Of a DNA stretch of 64,000 bases, positions 1-13,002 are shown piece after piece. The first letter of the stretch is position 1. Every line of letters starts with the position of its first letter. A program made the position numbers and the translations under genes. The stretch covers positions 62,001 through 126,000 of the forward strand of contig NZ_SNXC01000012.1 in NCBI RefSeq assembly GCF_004362145.1, written 5' to 3'. Source of the stretch: Marinomonas balearica. Lineage in GTDB: Bacteria; Pseudomonadota; Gammaproteobacteria; Pseudomonadales; Marinomonadaceae. The notes beneath the pieces were generated by a model, which was given only the letters and a program-made list of their open reading frames with translations, did not search any database and was not told the origin of the DNA.

Positions 1-98
1 TCAGGTTAGCCCGAGACAAACTATATAATCTGCTCGGCCTTACTTTAATAAAATTATGTTTCTAAACGATGAAATAAATTTAAGTTAAGAACTTAAAC

Positions 99-587
<489 letters not shown>

Positions 588-605
588 TTGCCTAAATCAG
601 CAAAT

Positions 606-3600
606 TTAGTCTTTTAGAGCGGCACTTAGTGCTTCTTCGACATCAGAAGCACTAACAGTAGCACTTCCTTCTTTCGCTGCTTGCGCAAGTTCTTTCTTAT
701 TCTTGCGCTCGCTGTGGTATGCCAAACCTGTACCCGCTGGGATTAGGCGACCTACTACAACGTTTTCTTTCAGACCACGTAAGTGGTCTTTCTTACCGGT
801 TACCGCACCCTCGGTCAATACACGAGTCGTCTCTTGGAACGACGCTGCAGAGATGAAGGATTCGGTTGCCAAAGAAGCTTTCGTGATACCAAGTAGCACA
901 CGCTCAAATTTCGATGGGAACTTACCTTCTGCTTCTGCAGCTTCGTTCGCATCCAACAATTGAGTGTATTCAATTTGGTCACCTTGGATAAGATCGGTAT
1001 CACCGGCCTCACCCACATCCACTTTACGCAGCATCTGACGAACGATAACTTCAATGTGCTTATCGTTAATCACAACACCTTGTAGGCGGTAAACTTCTTG
1101 AATCTCCATAGTGATGTAGTCAGCTAGAGGCTCTACACCTTTAAGACGTAAAATATCATGTGGATTTAAAGGACCATCCGCAATAATTTCACCCTTAGCT
1201 ACTTCCTCACCATCAAAGATGTTGATTTGACGCCATTTTGGAATCAGAGTTTCAATTGGGTCGCTGCCGTCTTGAGGATTGATAACCAAACGAATCTTAC
1301 CTTTCGTTTCCTTACCAAAACTAACAACACCCGTTGCTTCCGCCATAATAGCTGGATCTTTCGGACGACGAGCTTCAAACAAGTCAGCCACTCGTGGCAG
1401 ACCACCCGTGATATCCTTGTTACCCTGCGATTCTTGAGGAATACGCGCTAAGACTTCACCAGACTTGATAGTTGCACCATGATCCAAGCTTAACAAAGCT
1501 TTCTCTGGCAACATGTATTGAACTGGAGAATCGGTTCCCGGAATCATTACCGGATTACCGGCTTCATCTACAACCGCAATGATAGGTCGTAAATCTTTGC
1601 CCGCTGAAGGACGATCCCTCATTTCCAATACTTCAATCGTAGTTAAGCCCGTCATTTCGTCAGATTGGCGACGAATAGTAACGTTCTCTTCCATACCAGA
1701 GAACTCAAGGCGACCTTGTGTCTCAGATACGATTGGGTGTGTATGAGGATCCCAGTTAGCTACGACTTGACCCGCAGTCACTGAATCACCTTCAACCACA
1801 CTTAGTACAGCACCATAAGGAAGCTTATAACGCTCTTTCTCACGACCCGCCTCATCAGCAATTGCCAATTCAGAAGAACGAGAAGCCACAACCAATTGGC
1901 CGTTTTCACGTTCAATACTCTTCATTTTATGGAAACGAACAGTACCAGCACTCTTCACTTGAACACTGTCTACAGCAGACGCTCGAGATGCCGCACCACC
2001 GATGTGGAACGTACGCATTGTCAGCTGTGTACCAGGCTCACCGATTGACTGTGCAGCCACAACACCAATCGCTTCACCAATATTAACCAAATGTCCACGC
2101 GCCAAATCACGACCGTAACACTTGCCACACACACCGTGTTTAGTATCACATGTGATAACAGAGCGAACGATCATTTCGTCGACACCCGCAGACTCGATTG
2201 TGCGAATATGATGCTCATCAATCAAAGTACCTGCAGCAAGAACAAGCTCACCTTTGGTATCCATTACATCTTGAGCAACGACACGACCCAATACACGCTG
2301 ACCTAGAGGAACAACTACATCGCCCCCTTCAATCATGGCATTTACGGTAATACCGTCTGTAGAACCACAATCAACTTCTGTTATTACCAAATCTTGTGCC
2401 ACGTCAACTAGACGACGCGTTAGGTAACCAGAGTTTGCTGTTTTCAGTGCCGTATCGGCAAGACCCTTACGAGCACCGTGAGTCGAGGTAAAGTACTGAA
2501 GTACCGATAGACCTTCACGGAAGTTCGCAGTGATCGGTGTCTCGATGATCGATCCATCCGGTTTCGCCATCAAACCACGCATACCGCCTAGCTGACGCAT
2601 CTGAGCGACACTACCACGGGCACCGGAGTCTGCCATCATGTAAACCGAGTTAAAAGATTGTTGTTCAACCTCTTCACCCTCTTTGTTTACAACAGTCTCT
2701 TTTGCCAAGTTTTTCATCATGGCATCGGTTACGGTTTCGTTTGTACGAGACCAAAGGTCGATCACTTTGTTGTATTTCTCGCCTTGTGTTACAAGACCAT
2801 CAGCAAATTGATACTCAACCTCTTTAACTTCTTCTTCCGCACGAGAAATTATTTCTGCTTTCTCTGGTGGAATAACGAAATCATCTACACCTACTGACGA
2901 ACCAGAAGCAGTAGCGTATTGGAAGCCTGTGTACATCAATTGATCAGCAAAGATACATGTTTCTTTTAAGCCAACTTTGCGGTAACACTCGTTGATCAGA
3001 TTCGAAATTGCTTTCTTCTTCATCGGTTGGTTAACAACTGAGAATGGAAGGCCATCAGGAACAACATCAAACAACAAAGCACGTCCAACGGTTGTATCTG
3101 CAATAAAAGTAGAAGGGATTTTCTCACCCTCTAGCGTTGTATCTACTTCGCTTACGCGAACTTTTACTTTAGCGTGCAATTCAACTTGTTTTGCACCATA
3201 CGCACGGTGAACTTCTTTAATATCAGCGAAGGCCATGCCTTCACCTTTTGCATTGATTTTGTCTCGAGTCATGTAGTAAAGACCCAATACAACGTCTTGA
3301 GAAGGAACGATGATTGGCTCACCATTCGCTGGAGACAAGATGTTGTTTGTAGACATCATCAATGCACGTGCTTCTAACTGAGCTTCAATTGTTAGAGGAA
3401 CGTGTACGGCCATTTGGTCACCGTCAAAGTCAGCGTTATAAGCCGCACACACTAATGGGTGCAACTGAATCGCTTTACCTTCGATAAGCATGGGTTCAAA
3501 TGCCTGAATACCCAAACGGTGCAATGTAGGTGCACGGTTAAGCATAACTGGGTGTTCGCGGATAACTTCATCCAGGATATCCCAAACTTCCGACGTCTCA

Positions 3601-4808
3601 CGCTCAACCATTTTCTTCGCAGCTTTAATGGTTGTTGCCATACCGCGTAGCTCTAACTTAGAGAAAATGAATGGCTTAAACAATTCAAGCGCCATTTTCT
3701 TAGGAAGACCACACTGGTGAAGACGTAAAGATGGACCTACTGTAATTACAGAACGACCAGAGTAGTCTACACGCTTACCAAGCAAGTTCTGACGGAAACG
3801 ACCTTGCTTACCTTTGATCATGTCAGCCAAAGATTTCAGAGGGCGCTTGTTAGAACCAGTAATCGCACGTCCACGACGACCATTATCAAGCAACGCATCA
3901 ACAGACTCTTGCAACATACGCTTTTCGTTACGTACGATGATGTCTGGTGCCGCAAGCTCTAGAAGACGCTTCAAACGGTTGTTACGGTTAATAACTCGAC
4001 GGTACAAATCGTTCAAGTCAGACGTAGCGAAACGTCCACCCTCTAGCGGTACAAGAGGACGAAGATCTGGTGGAAGAACTGGAAGAACTTCAAGCACCAT
4101 CCACTCTGGATTATTGCCAGAGTTGTGGAACGCTTCGATCAACTTCAAACGCTTAGAAAGCTTCTTAATACGAGTTTCAGAATTGGTAGCATTCAACTCT
4201 TCACGCATAGTATTAATTTCTTCAGCCATATCCATGTCGCGTAGCAACATTTGGATCGCTTCAGCACCCATGCGAGCGTCAAATTCATCACCGAATTCTT
4301 CTAGTGCTTCAAAGTACTGCTCATCGTTTAACAGCTGACCTTTATCAAGCGTTGTCATGCCTGGGTCAATTACGATGAAAGATTCAAAGTAAAGCACTCG
4401 TTCAATATCACGTAACGTCATATCAAGGATAAGACCGATACGAGACGGTAGAGATTTTAGGAACCAAATATGAGCAACTGGAGACGCTAGTTCAATATGT
4501 CCCATACGCTCACGGCGCACTTTAGACAGAGCAACTTCAACGCCACACTTCTCACAAATGACACCACGGTGTTTCAAACGTTTGTATTTACCACACAAAC
4601 ATTCATAGTCCTTAATAGGACCAAAGATTTTTGCACAGAACAATCCGTCACGTTCTGGTTTGAACGTACGGTAGTTGATCGTCTCAGGCTTTTTAACTTC
4701 GCCGTAAGACCACGAACGAATCATATCTGGAGAAGCCAGACCGATACGAATCGAATCAAACTCGTCAGATTGTCCCTGTGATTTTAGAAGACCTAATAAG
4801 TCTTTCAT
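606..4808 (-). CDS. rpoC: DNA-directed RNA polymerase subunit beta'
   Basis: Catalytic largest subunit of RNA polymerase, 1400 residues, the usual gammaproteobacterial length. Visible landmarks are the N-terminal zinc site ([20 protein letters not shown]), the active-site magnesium loop [15 protein letters not shown], the bridge-helix/trigger-loop region ([23 protein letters not shown]) and the second zinc site ([13 protein letters not shown]). The start at MKDLL matches the family; a 5-residue upstream extension is unlikely. It follows rpoB by 65 bases in the same operon. Confidence 0.98.
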   Translation of the reverse strand: MKDLLGLLKSQGQSDEFDSIRIGLASPDMIRSWSYGEVKKPETINYRTFKPERDGLFCAKIFGPIKDYECLCGKYKRLKHRGVICEKCGVEVALSKVRRERMGHIELASPVAHIWFLKSLPSRIGLILDMTLRDIERVLYFESFIVIDPGMTTLDKGQLLNDEQYFEALEEFGDEFDARMGAEAIQMLLRDMDMAEEINTMREELNATNSETRIKKLSKRLKLIEAFHNSGNNPEWMVLEVLPVLPPDLRPLVPLEGGRFATSDLNDLYRRVINRNNRLKRLLELAAPDIIVRNEKRMLQESVDALLDNGRRGRAITGSNKRPLKSLADMIKGKQGRFRQNLLGKRVDYSGRSVITVGPSLRLHQCGLPKKMALELFKPFIFSKLELRGMATTIKAAKKMVERETSEVWDILDEVIREHPVMLNRAPTLHRLGIQAFEPMLIEGKAIQLHPLVCAAYNADFDGDQMAVHVPLTIEAQLEARALMMSTNNILSPANGEPIIVPSQDVVLGLYYMTRDKINAKGEGMAFADIKEVHRAYGAKQVELHAKVKVRVSEVDTTLEGEKIPSTFIADTTVGRALLFDVVPDGLPFSVVNQPMKKKAISNLINECYRKVGLKETCIFADQLMYTGFQYATASGSSVGVDDFVIPPEKAEIISRAEEEVKEVEYQFADGLVTQGEKYNKVIDLWSRTNETVTDAMMKNLAKETVVNKEGEEVEQQSFNSVYMMADSGARGSVAQMRQLGGMRGLMAKPDGSIIETPITANFREGLSVLQYFTSTHGARKGLADTALKTANSGYLTRRLVDVAQDLVITEVDCGSTDGITVNAMIEGGDVVVPLGQRVLGRVVAQDVMDTKGELVLAAGTLIDEHHIRTIESAGVDEMIVRSVITCDTKHGVCGKCYGRDLARGHLVNIGEAIGVVAAQSIGEPGTQLTMRTFHIGGAASRASAVDSVQVKSAGTVRFHKMKSIERENGQLVVASRSSELAIADEAGREKERYKLPYGAVLSVVEGDSVTAGQVVANWDPHTHPIVSETQGRLEFSGMEENVTIRRQSDEMTGLTTIEVLEMRDRPSAGKDLRPIIAVVDEAGNPVMIPGTDSPVQYMLPEKALLSLDHGATIKSGEVLARIPQESQGNKDITGGLPRVADLFEARRPKDPAIMAEATGVVSFGKETKGKIRLVINPQDGSDPIETLIPKWRQINIFDGEEVAKGEIIADGPLNPHDILRLKGVEPLADYITMEIQEVYRLQGVVINDKHIEVIVRQMLRKVDVGEAGDTDLIQGDQIEYTQLLDANEAAEAEGKFPSKFERVLLGITKASLATESFISAASFQETTRVLTEGAVTGKKDHLRGLKENVVVGRLIPAGTGLAYHSERKNKKELAQAAKEGSATVSASDVEEALSAALKD

Positions 4809-4873
4809 GTATATTCGCCCCACTCGTAAGGCTGGGGAGCCGCGCTCCCCAGCAGGTCAAATGTGATTCGTGC

Positions 4874-7800
4874 TTAATCGTTTTCCAACTCGATATCGAT
4901 ACCAAGAGAGCGGATCTCTTTAACCAATACGTTGAAGGATTCTGGCATGCCTGGTTCCATACGATGATCGCCATCTACGATGTTTTTATACATCTTAGTT
5001 CGACCATTTACGTCATCAGACTTAACTGTCAACATTTCTTGTAGAGTGTAAGCCGCACCGTATGCTTCAAGTGCCCATACCTCCATCTCACCGAAACGCT
5101 GACCACCGAATTGAGCTTTACCACCCAACGGCTGCTGTGTTACCAGACTGTAAGATCCCGTAGAACGAGCGTGCATTTTGTCGTCTACCAAGTGGTTCAA
5201 TTTCAGCATGTACATGTAACCTACAGTTACTGGACGCTCAAATGCATCACCTGTACGACCGTTGAACAACTTGATTTGACCGCTTTCGTTCAAGCCAGCC
5301 AAACGTAGCATACGCTTGATCTCTGCTTCTTTCGCACCATCAAATGCACCAGATGCCATTGGAACACCACCTTTAAGGTTCGATGCCAATGTCATGATTT
5401 CTTCATCTGTGAAGCTGTCTAGATCTTCAGAACGCGCTGGACGCAATCCATCCTCGTGTCCGTTATACACTTCACCAAGGAAAGAACGCAGTTCCTGAAC
5501 GGTTTCTGCTTTCTCACGCTCAACCTGAATCATCTCGTTGATCTTGCGACCAAGGCCTTTAGCAGCTGCACCTAAGTGAGTCTCAAGAACCTGACCAACG
5601 TTCATTCGAGACGGAACACCTAGCGGGTTAAGAACGATGTCTACTGGATCGCCGTTTTCGTCATAAGGCATATCTTCAACTGGCATAATTTTAGAAATTA
5701 CACCCTTGTTACCGTGACGGCCGGCCATTTTATCACCCGGCTGAATACGACGCTTAATAGCAACGTAAACTTTAACAATCTTAAGTACACCCGGAGCCAA
5801 ATCATCGCCAGTCTGAAGCTTACGCTTCTTATCTTCGAACTTAGCATCCAGCTCTTTACGGCGCTCTATCAACGCTGCTTGAGCTTTCTCAAGTTGCTCG
5901 GTAGCTTCTTCGTTTGATACACGAATCTTAAACCACTCAGGGTGATCTAAATTAGCAAGATAGTCTTCAGTAATGATCGCATTGCGAGCAAGACCAGGAC
6001 CGCCTTCAGCCTGTTGACCAACTAAGGTTTCAGCTAAACGCTCAAACGTTGCTTTCTCGACGATACGGAACTCTTCATTAAGATCCTTACGTACTTGATC
6101 CAACTGAGATTTCTCAATTGCCTTAGCACGGTCGTCTTTTTCAATGCCGTCACGAGTGAAGACTTGAACGTCAATAACTGTACCGCGAGTACCGGTTTTA
6201 ACGCGCTGAGATGTATCTTTAACATCAGACGCTTTTTCACCGAAGATAGCGCGCAATAGCTTCTCTTCTGGAGTCAGTTGAGTTTCACCTTTAGGTGTTA
6301 CTTTACCAACCAGAATATCGCCAGGCTCTACTTCTGCACCGATGTAAACAACACCAGAAGAATCAAGTTTAGACAGCGCACCTTCACCAACGTTTGGAAT
6401 ATCCGCAGTAATTTCTTCAGGCCCAAGCTTAGTATCACGCGCAACACATGTAAGCTCTTGAATGTGAATAGAAGTAAATCGATCTTCTTCTACAACACGT
6501 TCAGAAACAAGGATGGAATCCTCGAAGTTGAAACCATTCCAAGGCATGAAGGCAATACGCATGTTTTGGCCCAACGCCAAATCACCCATATCAACAGAAG
6601 GACCATCAGCCATGATATCGCCAGATGCAACTCTCTCACCTTTCAGTACAAGAGTACGCTGGTTAATACATGTATTTTGGTTAGAGCGAACGTATTTAGT
6701 CAGGTTGTAAATATCTACACCTGCTTCACCCGCAAGCGTCTCTTCAGAGTTAACGCGAACGACGATACGACTTGCATCAACAGACTCGATTACACCGCCG
6801 CGACGAGCAACGATACATACACCAGAGTCTTTCGCTACGTTGCGTTCCATACCAGTACCAACAACTGGCTTATCAGCCTTTAATGTTGGAACAGCCTGAC
6901 GTTGCATGTTCGATCCCATCAACGCTCGGTTAGCATCATCGTGCTCAAGGAACGGAATCAAAGACGCAGCAACAGAAACGACCTGACGAGGAGATACGTC
7001 CATCAGGTTTACTTTTTCTTTTGGCAACAAGGTAGTTTCGTGCATATGACGCACCTGAACTAGCTCATCAACCAATCGGCCTTCTTTATCAACATTGACA
7101 GATGCTTGTGCGATTACGTACTTCGCCTCATCAATAGCGGAAACGTAAACCGTCTCATCTGTCATTTTGCCGTCTACAACTTTACGGTACGGAGTTTCAA
7201 GGAAACCGTAACTGTTCGTACGAGCATAAGTAGACAAAGAGTTGATCAAACCGATGTTTGGTCCCTCAGGAGTCTCGATAGGACAAACACGACCGTAGTG
7301 CGTTGCATGTACGTCACGTACTTCAAAGCCAGCACGTTCACGTGTCAAACCACCGGGGCCAAGCGCAGAAACACGACGCTTATGAGTAACCTCAGAAAGC
7401 GGGTTGTTTTGATCCATAAACTGAGACAATTGGCTGGAACCAAAGAATTCTTTGATTGCTGCTGCAACTGGCTTAGCATTTAGCAGATCCTGAGGCATAA
7501 GGCCATCAGCTTCCGCCATAGACAAACGCTCTTTGACAGCACGCTCAACACGAACAAGACCAACGCGGAACTGGTTTTCAGCCATTTCACCGACAGAACG
7601 TACGCGACGGTTACCCAAGTGGTCGATATCATCAACCATTCCGTTACCGTTACGGATATCCAACAAAGTCTTCAGCACGTCGATGATGTCTTCATTGTCC
7701 AGAATGCCTGGACCTTTATCTTCATCACGTCCTAAACGACGGTTGAATTTCATACGACCTACACCAGATAGATCGTAACGCTCTTCTGCGAAGAACAAAC

Positions 7801-8974
7801 CTTGGAACAAACCTTCAGCTGATTCTTTAGTTGGCGGCTCGCCAGGACGCATCATACGGTAGATTTCTACCAATGCTTCCAACTGGTTGTTCGTTGGGTC
7901 GATGCGCAAAGTGTCAGAAATGAATGGACCGTGATCCAAATCATTAGTGTACAAGACATCAATTTCTGTGATTCCTGCACCTACTAAAGCTTCTAACAAA
8001 TCAACAGACATCTCTGTGTTTGCTTCTGCAATTAGTTCACCCGTCGCAGGGTGTACTAGGTTTTTAGCGGACACTTTACCCAGGATATATTCTAGCGGAA
8101 TAGAAAGGCGCTCTAGACCTGCTTTATCCATTGCACGGATATGTTTAGCAGTGATACGACGACCTTCTTCTACAATTACTTCGCCGTTGTTATCTACAAT
8201 ATCAAACAGCGCAGTTTCACCACGTAGACGACTTGCAACAAGATCCATTTCGAAACCATCTTTATTAAGATAGAAACGAACGGTATCGAAGAAAGTACCT
8301 AGAATTTCTTCAGTGTTGTAACCCAATGCACGTAGCAAAATAGAAACAGGTAATTTACGACGGCGGTCGATACGAACGAATACGCAGTCTTTTGGATCAA
8401 ACTCGAAGTCCAACCATGAACCACGGTAAGGAATAACACGAGCAGAGTGTAGAAGCTTACCTGATGAGTGAGTCTTACCACGATCGTGGTCGAAGAACAC
8501 ACCAGGTGAACGGTGCAACTGAGAAACAATTACACGTTCTGTACCATTGATAACAAAGGTACCGTTTTCAGTCATGAGTGGAATTTCACCCATGTACACT
8601 TCTTGCTCACGGATGTCTTTAATTGCCTTGTTCGAAGATTCTTTATCATAAATGATAAGTCTTACACGAACGCGTAAAGGAGCTGCATAGGTCACGCCAC
8701 GCAGTTGACACTCTTTTACATCAAAAACAGGTTTGCCTAATCGGTAATCGACATACTCTAGAGCCGCATTGCCGGAAAAGCTGACCATTGGAAAGACAGA
8801 TTTAAAGGCCCCATGTAGACCTAATTCCTCACGCCCTGCAAGATCTTTACCTTCTTGCAGAAATTTACGGTAGGATTCAAGCTGAATTGCCAGCAAGTAT
8901 GGCACATCCAAAACGGGCGGCAGTTTACCGAAATCCTTACGGATACGTTTTTTCTCAGTGTATGAGTAAGCCAT
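4874..8974 (-). CDS. rpoB: DNA-directed RNA polymerase subunit beta
   Basis: Second catalytic subunit of RNA polymerase, 1366 residues. The rifampicin-pocket segment ([20 protein letters not shown]...[11 protein letters not shown]) carries wild-type residues at the classical resistance positions, and [15 protein letters not shown] and the C-terminal [20 protein letters not shown] are present. The start is placed at [16 protein letters not shown] as in relatives, 8 codons inside the longest frame. It is separated from rplL by a 185-base gap with an attenuator hairpin. Confidence 0.98.
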   Translation of the reverse strand: MAYSYTEKKRIRKDFGKLPPVLDVPYLLAIQLESYRKFLQEGKDLAGREELGLHGAFKSVFPMVSFSGNAALEYVDYRLGKPVFDVKECQLRGVTYAAPLRVRVRLIIYDKESSNKAIKDIREQEVYMGEIPLMTENGTFVINGTERVIVSQLHRSPGVFFDHDRGKTHSSGKLLHSARVIPYRGSWLDFEFDPKDCVFVRIDRRRKLPVSILLRALGYNTEEILGTFFDTVRFYLNKDGFEMDLVASRLRGETALFDIVDNNGEVIVEEGRRITAKHIRAMDKAGLERLSIPLEYILGKVSAKNLVHPATGELIAEANTEMSVDLLEALVGAGITEIDVLYTNDLDHGPFISDTLRIDPTNNQLEALVEIYRMMRPGEPPTKESAEGLFQGLFFAEERYDLSGVGRMKFNRRLGRDEDKGPGILDNEDIIDVLKTLLDIRNGNGMVDDIDHLGNRRVRSVGEMAENQFRVGLVRVERAVKERLSMAEADGLMPQDLLNAKPVAAAIKEFFGSSQLSQFMDQNNPLSEVTHKRRVSALGPGGLTRERAGFEVRDVHATHYGRVCPIETPEGPNIGLINSLSTYARTNSYGFLETPYRKVVDGKMTDETVYVSAIDEAKYVIAQASVNVDKEGRLVDELVQVRHMHETTLLPKEKVNLMDVSPRQVVSVAASLIPFLEHDDANRALMGSNMQRQAVPTLKADKPVVGTGMERNVAKDSGVCIVARRGGVIESVDASRIVVRVNSEETLAGEAGVDIYNLTKYVRSNQNTCINQRTLVLKGERVASGDIMADGPSVDMGDLALGQNMRIAFMPWNGFNFEDSILVSERVVEEDRFTSIHIQELTCVARDTKLGPEEITADIPNVGEGALSKLDSSGVVYIGAEVEPGDILVGKVTPKGETQLTPEEKLLRAIFGEKASDVKDTSQRVKTGTRGTVIDVQVFTRDGIEKDDRAKAIEKSQLDQVRKDLNEEFRIVEKATFERLAETLVGQQAEGGPGLARNAIITEDYLANLDHPEWFKIRVSNEEATEQLEKAQAALIERRKELDAKFEDKKRKLQTGDDLAPGVLKIVKVYVAIKRRIQPGDKMAGRHGNKGVISKIMPVEDMPYDENGDPVDIVLNPLGVPSRMNVGQVLETHLGAAAKGLGRKINEMIQVEREKAETVQELRSFLGEVYNGHEDGLRPARSEDLDSFTDEEIMTLASNLKGGVPMASGAFDGAKEAEIKRMLRLAGLNESGQIKLFNGRTGDAFERPVTVGYMYMLKLNHLVDDKMHARSTGSYSLVTQQPLGGKAQFGGQRFGEMEVWALEAYGAAYTLQEMLTVKSDDVNGRTKMYKNIVDGDHRMEPGMPESFNVLVKEIRSLGIDIELEND

Positions 8975-9090
8975 CAGCATTCCCCAGCTTGTGCACATTG
9001 ACGCAAAAGGCCTAGATAAGGCCTTACCAAATAATGGGAGAGTTTTCTCCCAATAAAAAATTCTTTCGTTTTATTTGGGCTTAGAAACCC

Positions 9091-9120
9091 AAAAAGGCCG
9101 GTGGCAAAATGCCACCAGCC
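9091..9120 (-). terminator. Attenuator hairpin between rplL and rpoB
   Basis: On the minus strand a GC-rich stem GGCTGGTGGCA/TGCCACCGGCC with a short T-rich loop is followed by TTTTT. It looks like an intrinsic terminator but sits inside the rplJL-rpoBC operon. A partial terminator at this place is known from E. coli, where it sets the ratio of L7/L12 to RNA polymerase; the same role is inferred here. Confidence 0.8.
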
Positions 9121-9159
9121 AATTCGACTAAAGGCCGAATTCTGGAACAGTTTCTGTCA

Positions 9160-9531
9160 TTATTTAACTTCGACAGATGCACCAGCTTCTTCAAGAGCAG
9201 CTTTAAGCTCATCTGCTTCTTCTTTAGATACGCCTTCTTTAACTGTAGCAGGAGCGCCGTCAACCATGCCTTTAGCTTCTTTCAAGCCAAGACCAGTTGC
9301 TGCACGTACAGCTTTGATTACGTTAACTTTCTTGTCGCCAACAGCAGTTAGAACAACGTCGAATTCAGTTTGAGCTTCAGCAGCAGCGCCAGCTTCAGCA
9401 GCAGGGCCAGCTACAACTGCAGCAGCTGCAGTTACACCGAATTTTTCTTCCATTGCTTCAATAAGTTCAACAACGTCCATTACAGACATTTCTGCTACTG
9501 CATTGATGATATCTTCTTTAGTTAGAGCCAT
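9160..9531 (-). CDS. rplL: 50S ribosomal protein L7/L12
   Basis: Stalk protein that recruits translation factors to the ribosome. The 123-residue product has the N-terminal dimerisation helices, an alanine-rich hinge (about residues 38-52) and the C-terminal factor-binding domain with [21 protein letters not shown]. It lies 79 bases downstream of rplJ. Confidence 0.98.
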   Translation of the reverse strand: MALTKEDIINAVAEMSVMDVVELIEAMEEKFGVTAAAAVVAGPAAEAGAAAEAQTEFDVVLTAVGDKKVNVIKAVRAATGLGLKEAKGMVDGAPATVKEGVSKEEADELKAALEEAGASVEVK

Positions 9532-9610
9532 GACTCAGATTTCCTAGCATTCTTTAATAATTGCCCGAGGGCAATAAAACAAAATAAGTGTATCAAGAGC
9601 GCGTATAAAT

Positions 9611-10111
9611 TTACGCAGCTTCTTGCTCTTTCTGCTCGCGTACAGCCGCAAGAGTACGAACCAGTTTGCTTGTAGCACCCTGTAGTACGCTCATCAACTT
9701 CGCGATAGCTTCGTCGTATGTTGGCAGTGTTGCCAAACGATCAATGTCGCCTGCTGCGATCAACTCACCGTTGAACGCCAATGCTTTAACTTCAAATGCA
9801 TCGTTGCCTTTCGCAAATTCTTTCAACAAACGAGCAGCCGCACCTGGGTGTTCGTTAGAGAAAGCAATTAACGTAGGACCTACGAAGCTATCTTTTAAGC
9901 ATTCGAAGTCAGTGCCATCAACAGCGCGGCGAGCTAGAGTGTTACGTACAACACGTACGTATACGCCAGCTTCACGTGCTTGTTTGCGAAGTGCAGTCAT
10001 ATCACCCACGGTAACACCGCGAGAATCAGCTACAACCGCAGACAATGCGCCTTGGGCAGCTTCGCTAACTTCGGCGACAATGGCTTTTTTGTCTTCTAGA
10101 CCTAATGCCAC
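9611..10111 (-). CDS. rplJ: 50S ribosomal protein L10
   Basis: Base of the L7/L12 stalk, anchoring L12 dimers to 23S rRNA. At 166 residues it has normal length, starting [15 protein letters not shown] and carrying the [14 protein letters not shown]-binding segment and a C-terminal helix for L12. An AGGAG-type site precedes the ATG. The 212-base leader upstream probably carries the L10 autoregulatory site. Confidence 0.97.
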   Translation of the reverse strand: MALGLEDKKAIVAEVSEAAQGALSAVVADSRGVTVGDMTALRKQAREAGVYVRVVRNTLARRAVDGTDFECLKDSFVGPTLIAFSNEHPGAAARLLKEFAKGNDAFEVKALAFNGELIAAGDIDRLATLPTYDEAIAKLMSVLQGATSKLVRTLAAVREQKEQEAA

Positions 10112-10323
10112 TGGTTTTCTCCTGGATTAGCAGGGACAAGTCCCTAGTTTTACCAACTCTCCGATTACTCGGAGTACTTTACTGGTGAGTTGGATCCAGT
10201 TAAATCTGAATCGGGCCACACCATCTGCGCAGGAAAAACATTTCTCAACGTTTAATTAAACTTTCGTTCCTACGGTCTTTGACGGCCTATATGACAAATG
10301 CCATACAGACCCTCAAGCTCGAC
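10112..10323 (-). promoter_or_regulatory. rplJ leader, probable L10 autoregulatory region
   Basis: The 212 bases between rplA and rplJ hold a nested hairpin at 10153-10193: an outer CCAACTC/GAGTTGG stem encloses CTCCGA-TTAC-TCGGAG. In relatives this leader binds the L10-L12 complex and represses translation of rplJL; the site also often holds a promoter. The structure is seen; its regulatory role is inferred from position. Confidence 0.55.
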
Positions 10324-11019
10324 TTAGAAGCTCAATGCACCTAAATCAATTACTAGACCTGGTCCCATTGTAGAGGACAAAGTCACTTTCTTCATAAAGA
10401 TACCTTTAGAAGAAGCTGGCTTAGCACGACGTAGGTCGCTAAGAAGCGCTTCCAAGTTACCTTTGATAGCGTCCGCAGTGAAGCCGATAGAGCCAACACC
10501 TGCGTGAACAATACCATTTTTGTCAGTACGGTAACGAGCCTGACCTGCTTTTGCATTCTTAACTGCAGTAGCAACGTCAGGAGTAACTGTACCAACTTTA
10601 GGGTTAGGCATAAGACCACGAGGACCCAACACCTGACCTAATTGACCAACAACGCGCATTGCATCTGGAGAAGCAATAACCACGTCAAAATCTAGGTTAC
10701 CCGCTTTTACTTGTTCAGCTAGGTCATCAAAACCTACGATGTCAGCACCTGCTTCTTTAGCAGCTTCTGCGTTCGCGCCTTGAGCAAATACAGCAACACG
10801 TACATCTTTACCAGTACCGTGTGGCAAAACAGTAGAACCACGTACAACCTGATCAGATTTACGAGGATCAACACCTAGATTAACAGCAACATCAACAGAC
10901 TCTTTGAACTTCACAGTAGAAAGTTCATCTAGAAGAGCAACCGCTTCTTCTACAGAGTACAATTTAGTCGCTTCAACTTTTTCTGCGATCAAGCGAGCGC
11001 GCTTAGTTAGCTTAGCCAT
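10324..11019 (-). CDS. rplA: 50S ribosomal protein L1
   Basis: L1-stalk protein of the large subunit and, in E. coli, translational repressor of rplKA. The 231-residue product has the family start [15 protein letters not shown] and the conserved [15 protein letters not shown] segment. Its start codon overlaps the stop of rplK by one base, indicating translational coupling. Confidence 0.98.
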   Translation of the reverse strand: MAKLTKRARLIAEKVEATKLYSVEEAVALLDELSTVKFKESVDVAVNLGVDPRKSDQVVRGSTVLPHGTGKDVRVAVFAQGANAEAAKEAGADIVGFDDLAEQVKAGNLDFDVVIASPDAMRVVGQLGQVLGPRGLMPNPKVGTVTPDVATAVKNAKAGQARYRTDKNGIVHAGVGSIGFTADAIKGNLEALLSDLRRAKPASSKGIFMKKVTLSSTMGPGLVIDLGALSF

Positions 11020-11453
11020 TATTCAACACCCTCAACATCTAGACCCATAGAGCGCGCACTACCTGCGATAGTACGTACAGCAGCATCCATATCAGAAGCA
11101 GTCAAATCTTCCTGCTTAGCATTAACAATCTCTTCAAGTTGTGCACGAGTTACCGTACCTACTTTCTGAGTGTTAGGACGTGGAGAACCGCTTTTCAGAC
11201 CTGCTGCTTTCTTAAGAAGAACAGATGCTGGAGTCGATTTAGTTTCGAATGTAAAACTACGGTCAGCGTATACAGTAATGATTACTGGTGTAGGAAGACC
11301 TGGTTCAACACCTTGTGTTTTAGCGTTGAATGCTTTACAGAATTCCATGATATTCACACCATGTTGACCAAGAGCTGGACCTACTGGTGGACTTGGGTTC
11401 GCTTGACCCGCTTTAACTTGTAGCTTGATGTAAGCTTGGACTTTTTTAGCCAT
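11019..11453 (-). CDS. rplK: 50S ribosomal protein L11
   Basis: Component of the GTPase-associated centre that binds 23S rRNA and senses stringent conditions with RelA. The 144-residue product shows the family signatures [19 protein letters not shown] and the C-terminal RNA-binding domain ending [12 protein letters not shown]. It lies 54 bases downstream of nusG. Confidence 0.98.
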   Translation of the reverse strand: MAKKVQAYIKLQVKAGQANPSPPVGPALGQHGVNIMEFCKAFNAKTQGVEPGLPTPVIITVYADRSFTFETKSTPASVLLKKAAGLKSGSPRPNTQKVGTVTRAQLEEIVNAKQEDLTASDMDAAVRTIAGSARSMGLDVEGVE

Positions 11454-11507
11454 TATTTACTCCAGATGGGTCACCGCCTAAATAAATCAGGCTACCCGTT
11501 TACAAAA

Positions 11508-12041
11508 TCAGGCTTTCTCAACCTGACTGAATTCCAAATCAACAGGGGTAGATCGACCAAAGATCAATACTGCCACTTTAATTCGGCTCTTATCGTAATC
11601 AACCTCTTCAACCACACCATTAAAGTCTGCGAACGGCCCTTCGTTAACACGAACGACCTCACCCACTTCAAACAATGTCTTAGGACGAGGCTTATCAACA
11701 CCCTCGTTAACACGTTGCAATATTGCATCCGCTTCACGTTGAGTGATAGGAGAAGGTTTATCTGCCGTGCCGCCAATAAAGCCAAGCACGCGCGATGTAC
11801 CCTTAACCAAATGCCAAGAGTCGTCATTCATATCCATTTGCACTAACACGTAGCCCGGATAGAACTTACGTTCGCTCTTGCGCTTTTTACCGTCACGAAT
11901 CTCAACCACTTCTTCAGTAGGCACTAAGATATCGCCGAATAAATCTTCCATCGACATAAGTTGCACACGCTCTGTAAGCGCGCGCATCACATGCTTTTCA
12001 TATCCCGAGTACGCTTGTACCACATACCATCGCTTAGTCAC
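11508..12041 (-). CDS. nusG: Transcription termination/antitermination protein NusG
   Basis: Elongation factor that binds the RNA polymerase clamp and links it to Rho or the ribosome. The product has the NGN domain ([15 protein letters not shown]) and a C-terminal KOW domain ([17 protein letters not shown]). I place the start at the GTG giving MTKRWYVV (177 residues), because AGGAG lies 6 bases upstream. A TTG two codons earlier abuts that site. It is 9 bases after secE. Confidence 0.96.
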   Translation of the reverse strand: MTKRWYVVQAYSGYEKHVMRALTERVQLMSMEDLFGDILVPTEEVVEIRDGKKRKSERKFYPGYVLVQMDMNDDSWHLVKGTSRVLGFIGGTADKPSPITQREADAILQRVNEGVDKPRPKTLFEVGEVVRVNEGPFADFNGVVEEVDYDKSRIKVAVLIFGRSTPVDLEFSQVEKA

Positions 12042-12050
12042 GACCAACTC

Positions 12051-12419
12051 CTAACCTATTACTGCAGAAACGATCCAACCAAGGAGAGAATCAACCCCCC
12101 ACAGCACGAGAGACATAAATATAACAACTGCCAAGACGATCAACGTAGTCTGAACCGTCTCTTGACGAGTTGGCCATACTACACGCCTAATTTCTGCTTT
12201 AGCTTCTTTAGCCAAAGTAAAAAACGCCTTCCCTTTGACAGTTTGCAATGCAACAAAAACCGCCGCAATCGCTAATACCAATACCGCAATTAAGCGATAC
12301 AGCAACGATTCAGCAGAAAAATAATTATTACCAACTACGCCTGCTGCAACCAGCAGAACAACAATCGCCCACTTAAATAGGTCTCCGCGAGACTCTTGAG
12401 CTTCTGTATTCGAACTCAT
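12051..12419 (-). CDS. secE: Protein translocase subunit SecE
   Basis: Essential clamp subunit of the SecYEG channel. The 122-residue protein has three hydrophobic segments (about residues 15-35, 38-58 and 90-115), the longer form typical of gammaproteobacteria. The conserved amphipathic region FFTLAKEAKAEIRRVVWPTRQE precedes the last membrane helix. It is followed 9 bases later by nusG. Confidence 0.97.
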   Translation of the reverse strand: MSSNTEAQESRGDLFKWAIVVLLVAAGVVGNNYFSAESLLYRLIAVLVLAIAAVFVALQTVKGKAFFTLAKEAKAEIRRVVWPTRQETVQTTLIVLAVVIFMSLVLWGVDSLLGWIVSAVIG

Positions 12420-12459
12420 ACTTTAGGTGATCCCTAGCTTAGATATAGGATACGAAATT

Positions 12460-12535
12460 TGGCAGGCCAGGAGGGACTCGAACCCCCAACAGCCGGTTTT
12501 GGAAACCGGTGCTCTACCAATTGAACTACTGGCCT
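12460..12535 (-). tRNA. tRNA-Trp (CCA)
   Basis: A complete cloverleaf can be drawn on the minus strand: 7-bp acceptor stem AGGCCAG/CTGGCCT, anticodon stem CCGGT/ACCGG with loop TTCCAAA (anticodon CCA), GGTTCGAGTCC T-arm, and an encoded 3' CCA. It lies 40 bases before secE and is probably cotranscribed with it. Confidence 0.97.
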
Positions 12536-12654
12536 ACAATCGTATGGGCGGAGGATGATACCGGTTTGCGTTTAGCTTTGCAAGGGTATTCGCCCAAAAA
12601 ACAGACAATAAAAAAGGCGGTCAATACCACCTATTTACATGCATTTAGAAATGC

Positions 12655-12730
12655 TGGAGCTCATGAGCAGATTTGAACTGCCGACCTCACCCTTACCAAG
12701 GGTGTGCTCTACCAACTGAGCTACATGAGC
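12655..12730 (-). tRNA. tRNA-Thr (GGT)
   Basis: Minus-strand cloverleaf with acceptor GCTCATG/CATGAGC, anticodon stem CACCC/GGGTG enclosing TTGGTAA (anticodon GGT), GTTCAAATC T-loop and an encoded CCA. The 119-base gap to tRNA-Trp is where relatives carry tufB; none is present. Confidence 0.97.
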
Positions 12731-12744
12731 ACAATCGTGGAGTT

Positions 12745-12819
12745 TGGAGCGGGTAGCGGGAATCGAACCCGCCTCTTCAGCTTGGAAGGCTGAGGTAATA
12801 GCCACTATACCATACCCGC
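12745..12819 (-). tRNA. tRNA-Gly (TCC)
   Basis: Minus-strand cloverleaf with acceptor GCGGGTA/TACCCGC, anticodon stem TCAGC/GCTGA around CTTCCAA (anticodon TCC), GTTCGATTC T-loop and an encoded CCA. It is second in the Tyr-Gly-Thr array. Confidence 0.97.
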
Positions 12820-12824
12820 ATTAA

Positions 12825-12908
<84 letters not shown>

Positions 12909-13002
12909 ACAAATACAGACAACTCGCACTGTCTCTCGTAGCTTTCGCTACTGCCCCAAAAGGTGGAAGCAATTATATGAATCGTTTATCTAAATGCAAG
13001 CT

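Noticed and set aside
606..8974. Many open frames of 60-200 codons opposite or within rpoC and rpoB
   Set aside because: They are shadows of strongly conserved genes, with no ribosome sites, no family motifs and low-complexity composition.
12536..12654. A tuf remnant between tRNA-Thr and tRNA-Trp
   Set aside because: No frame or segment there resembles elongation factor Tu; the gap is too short and AT-rich.
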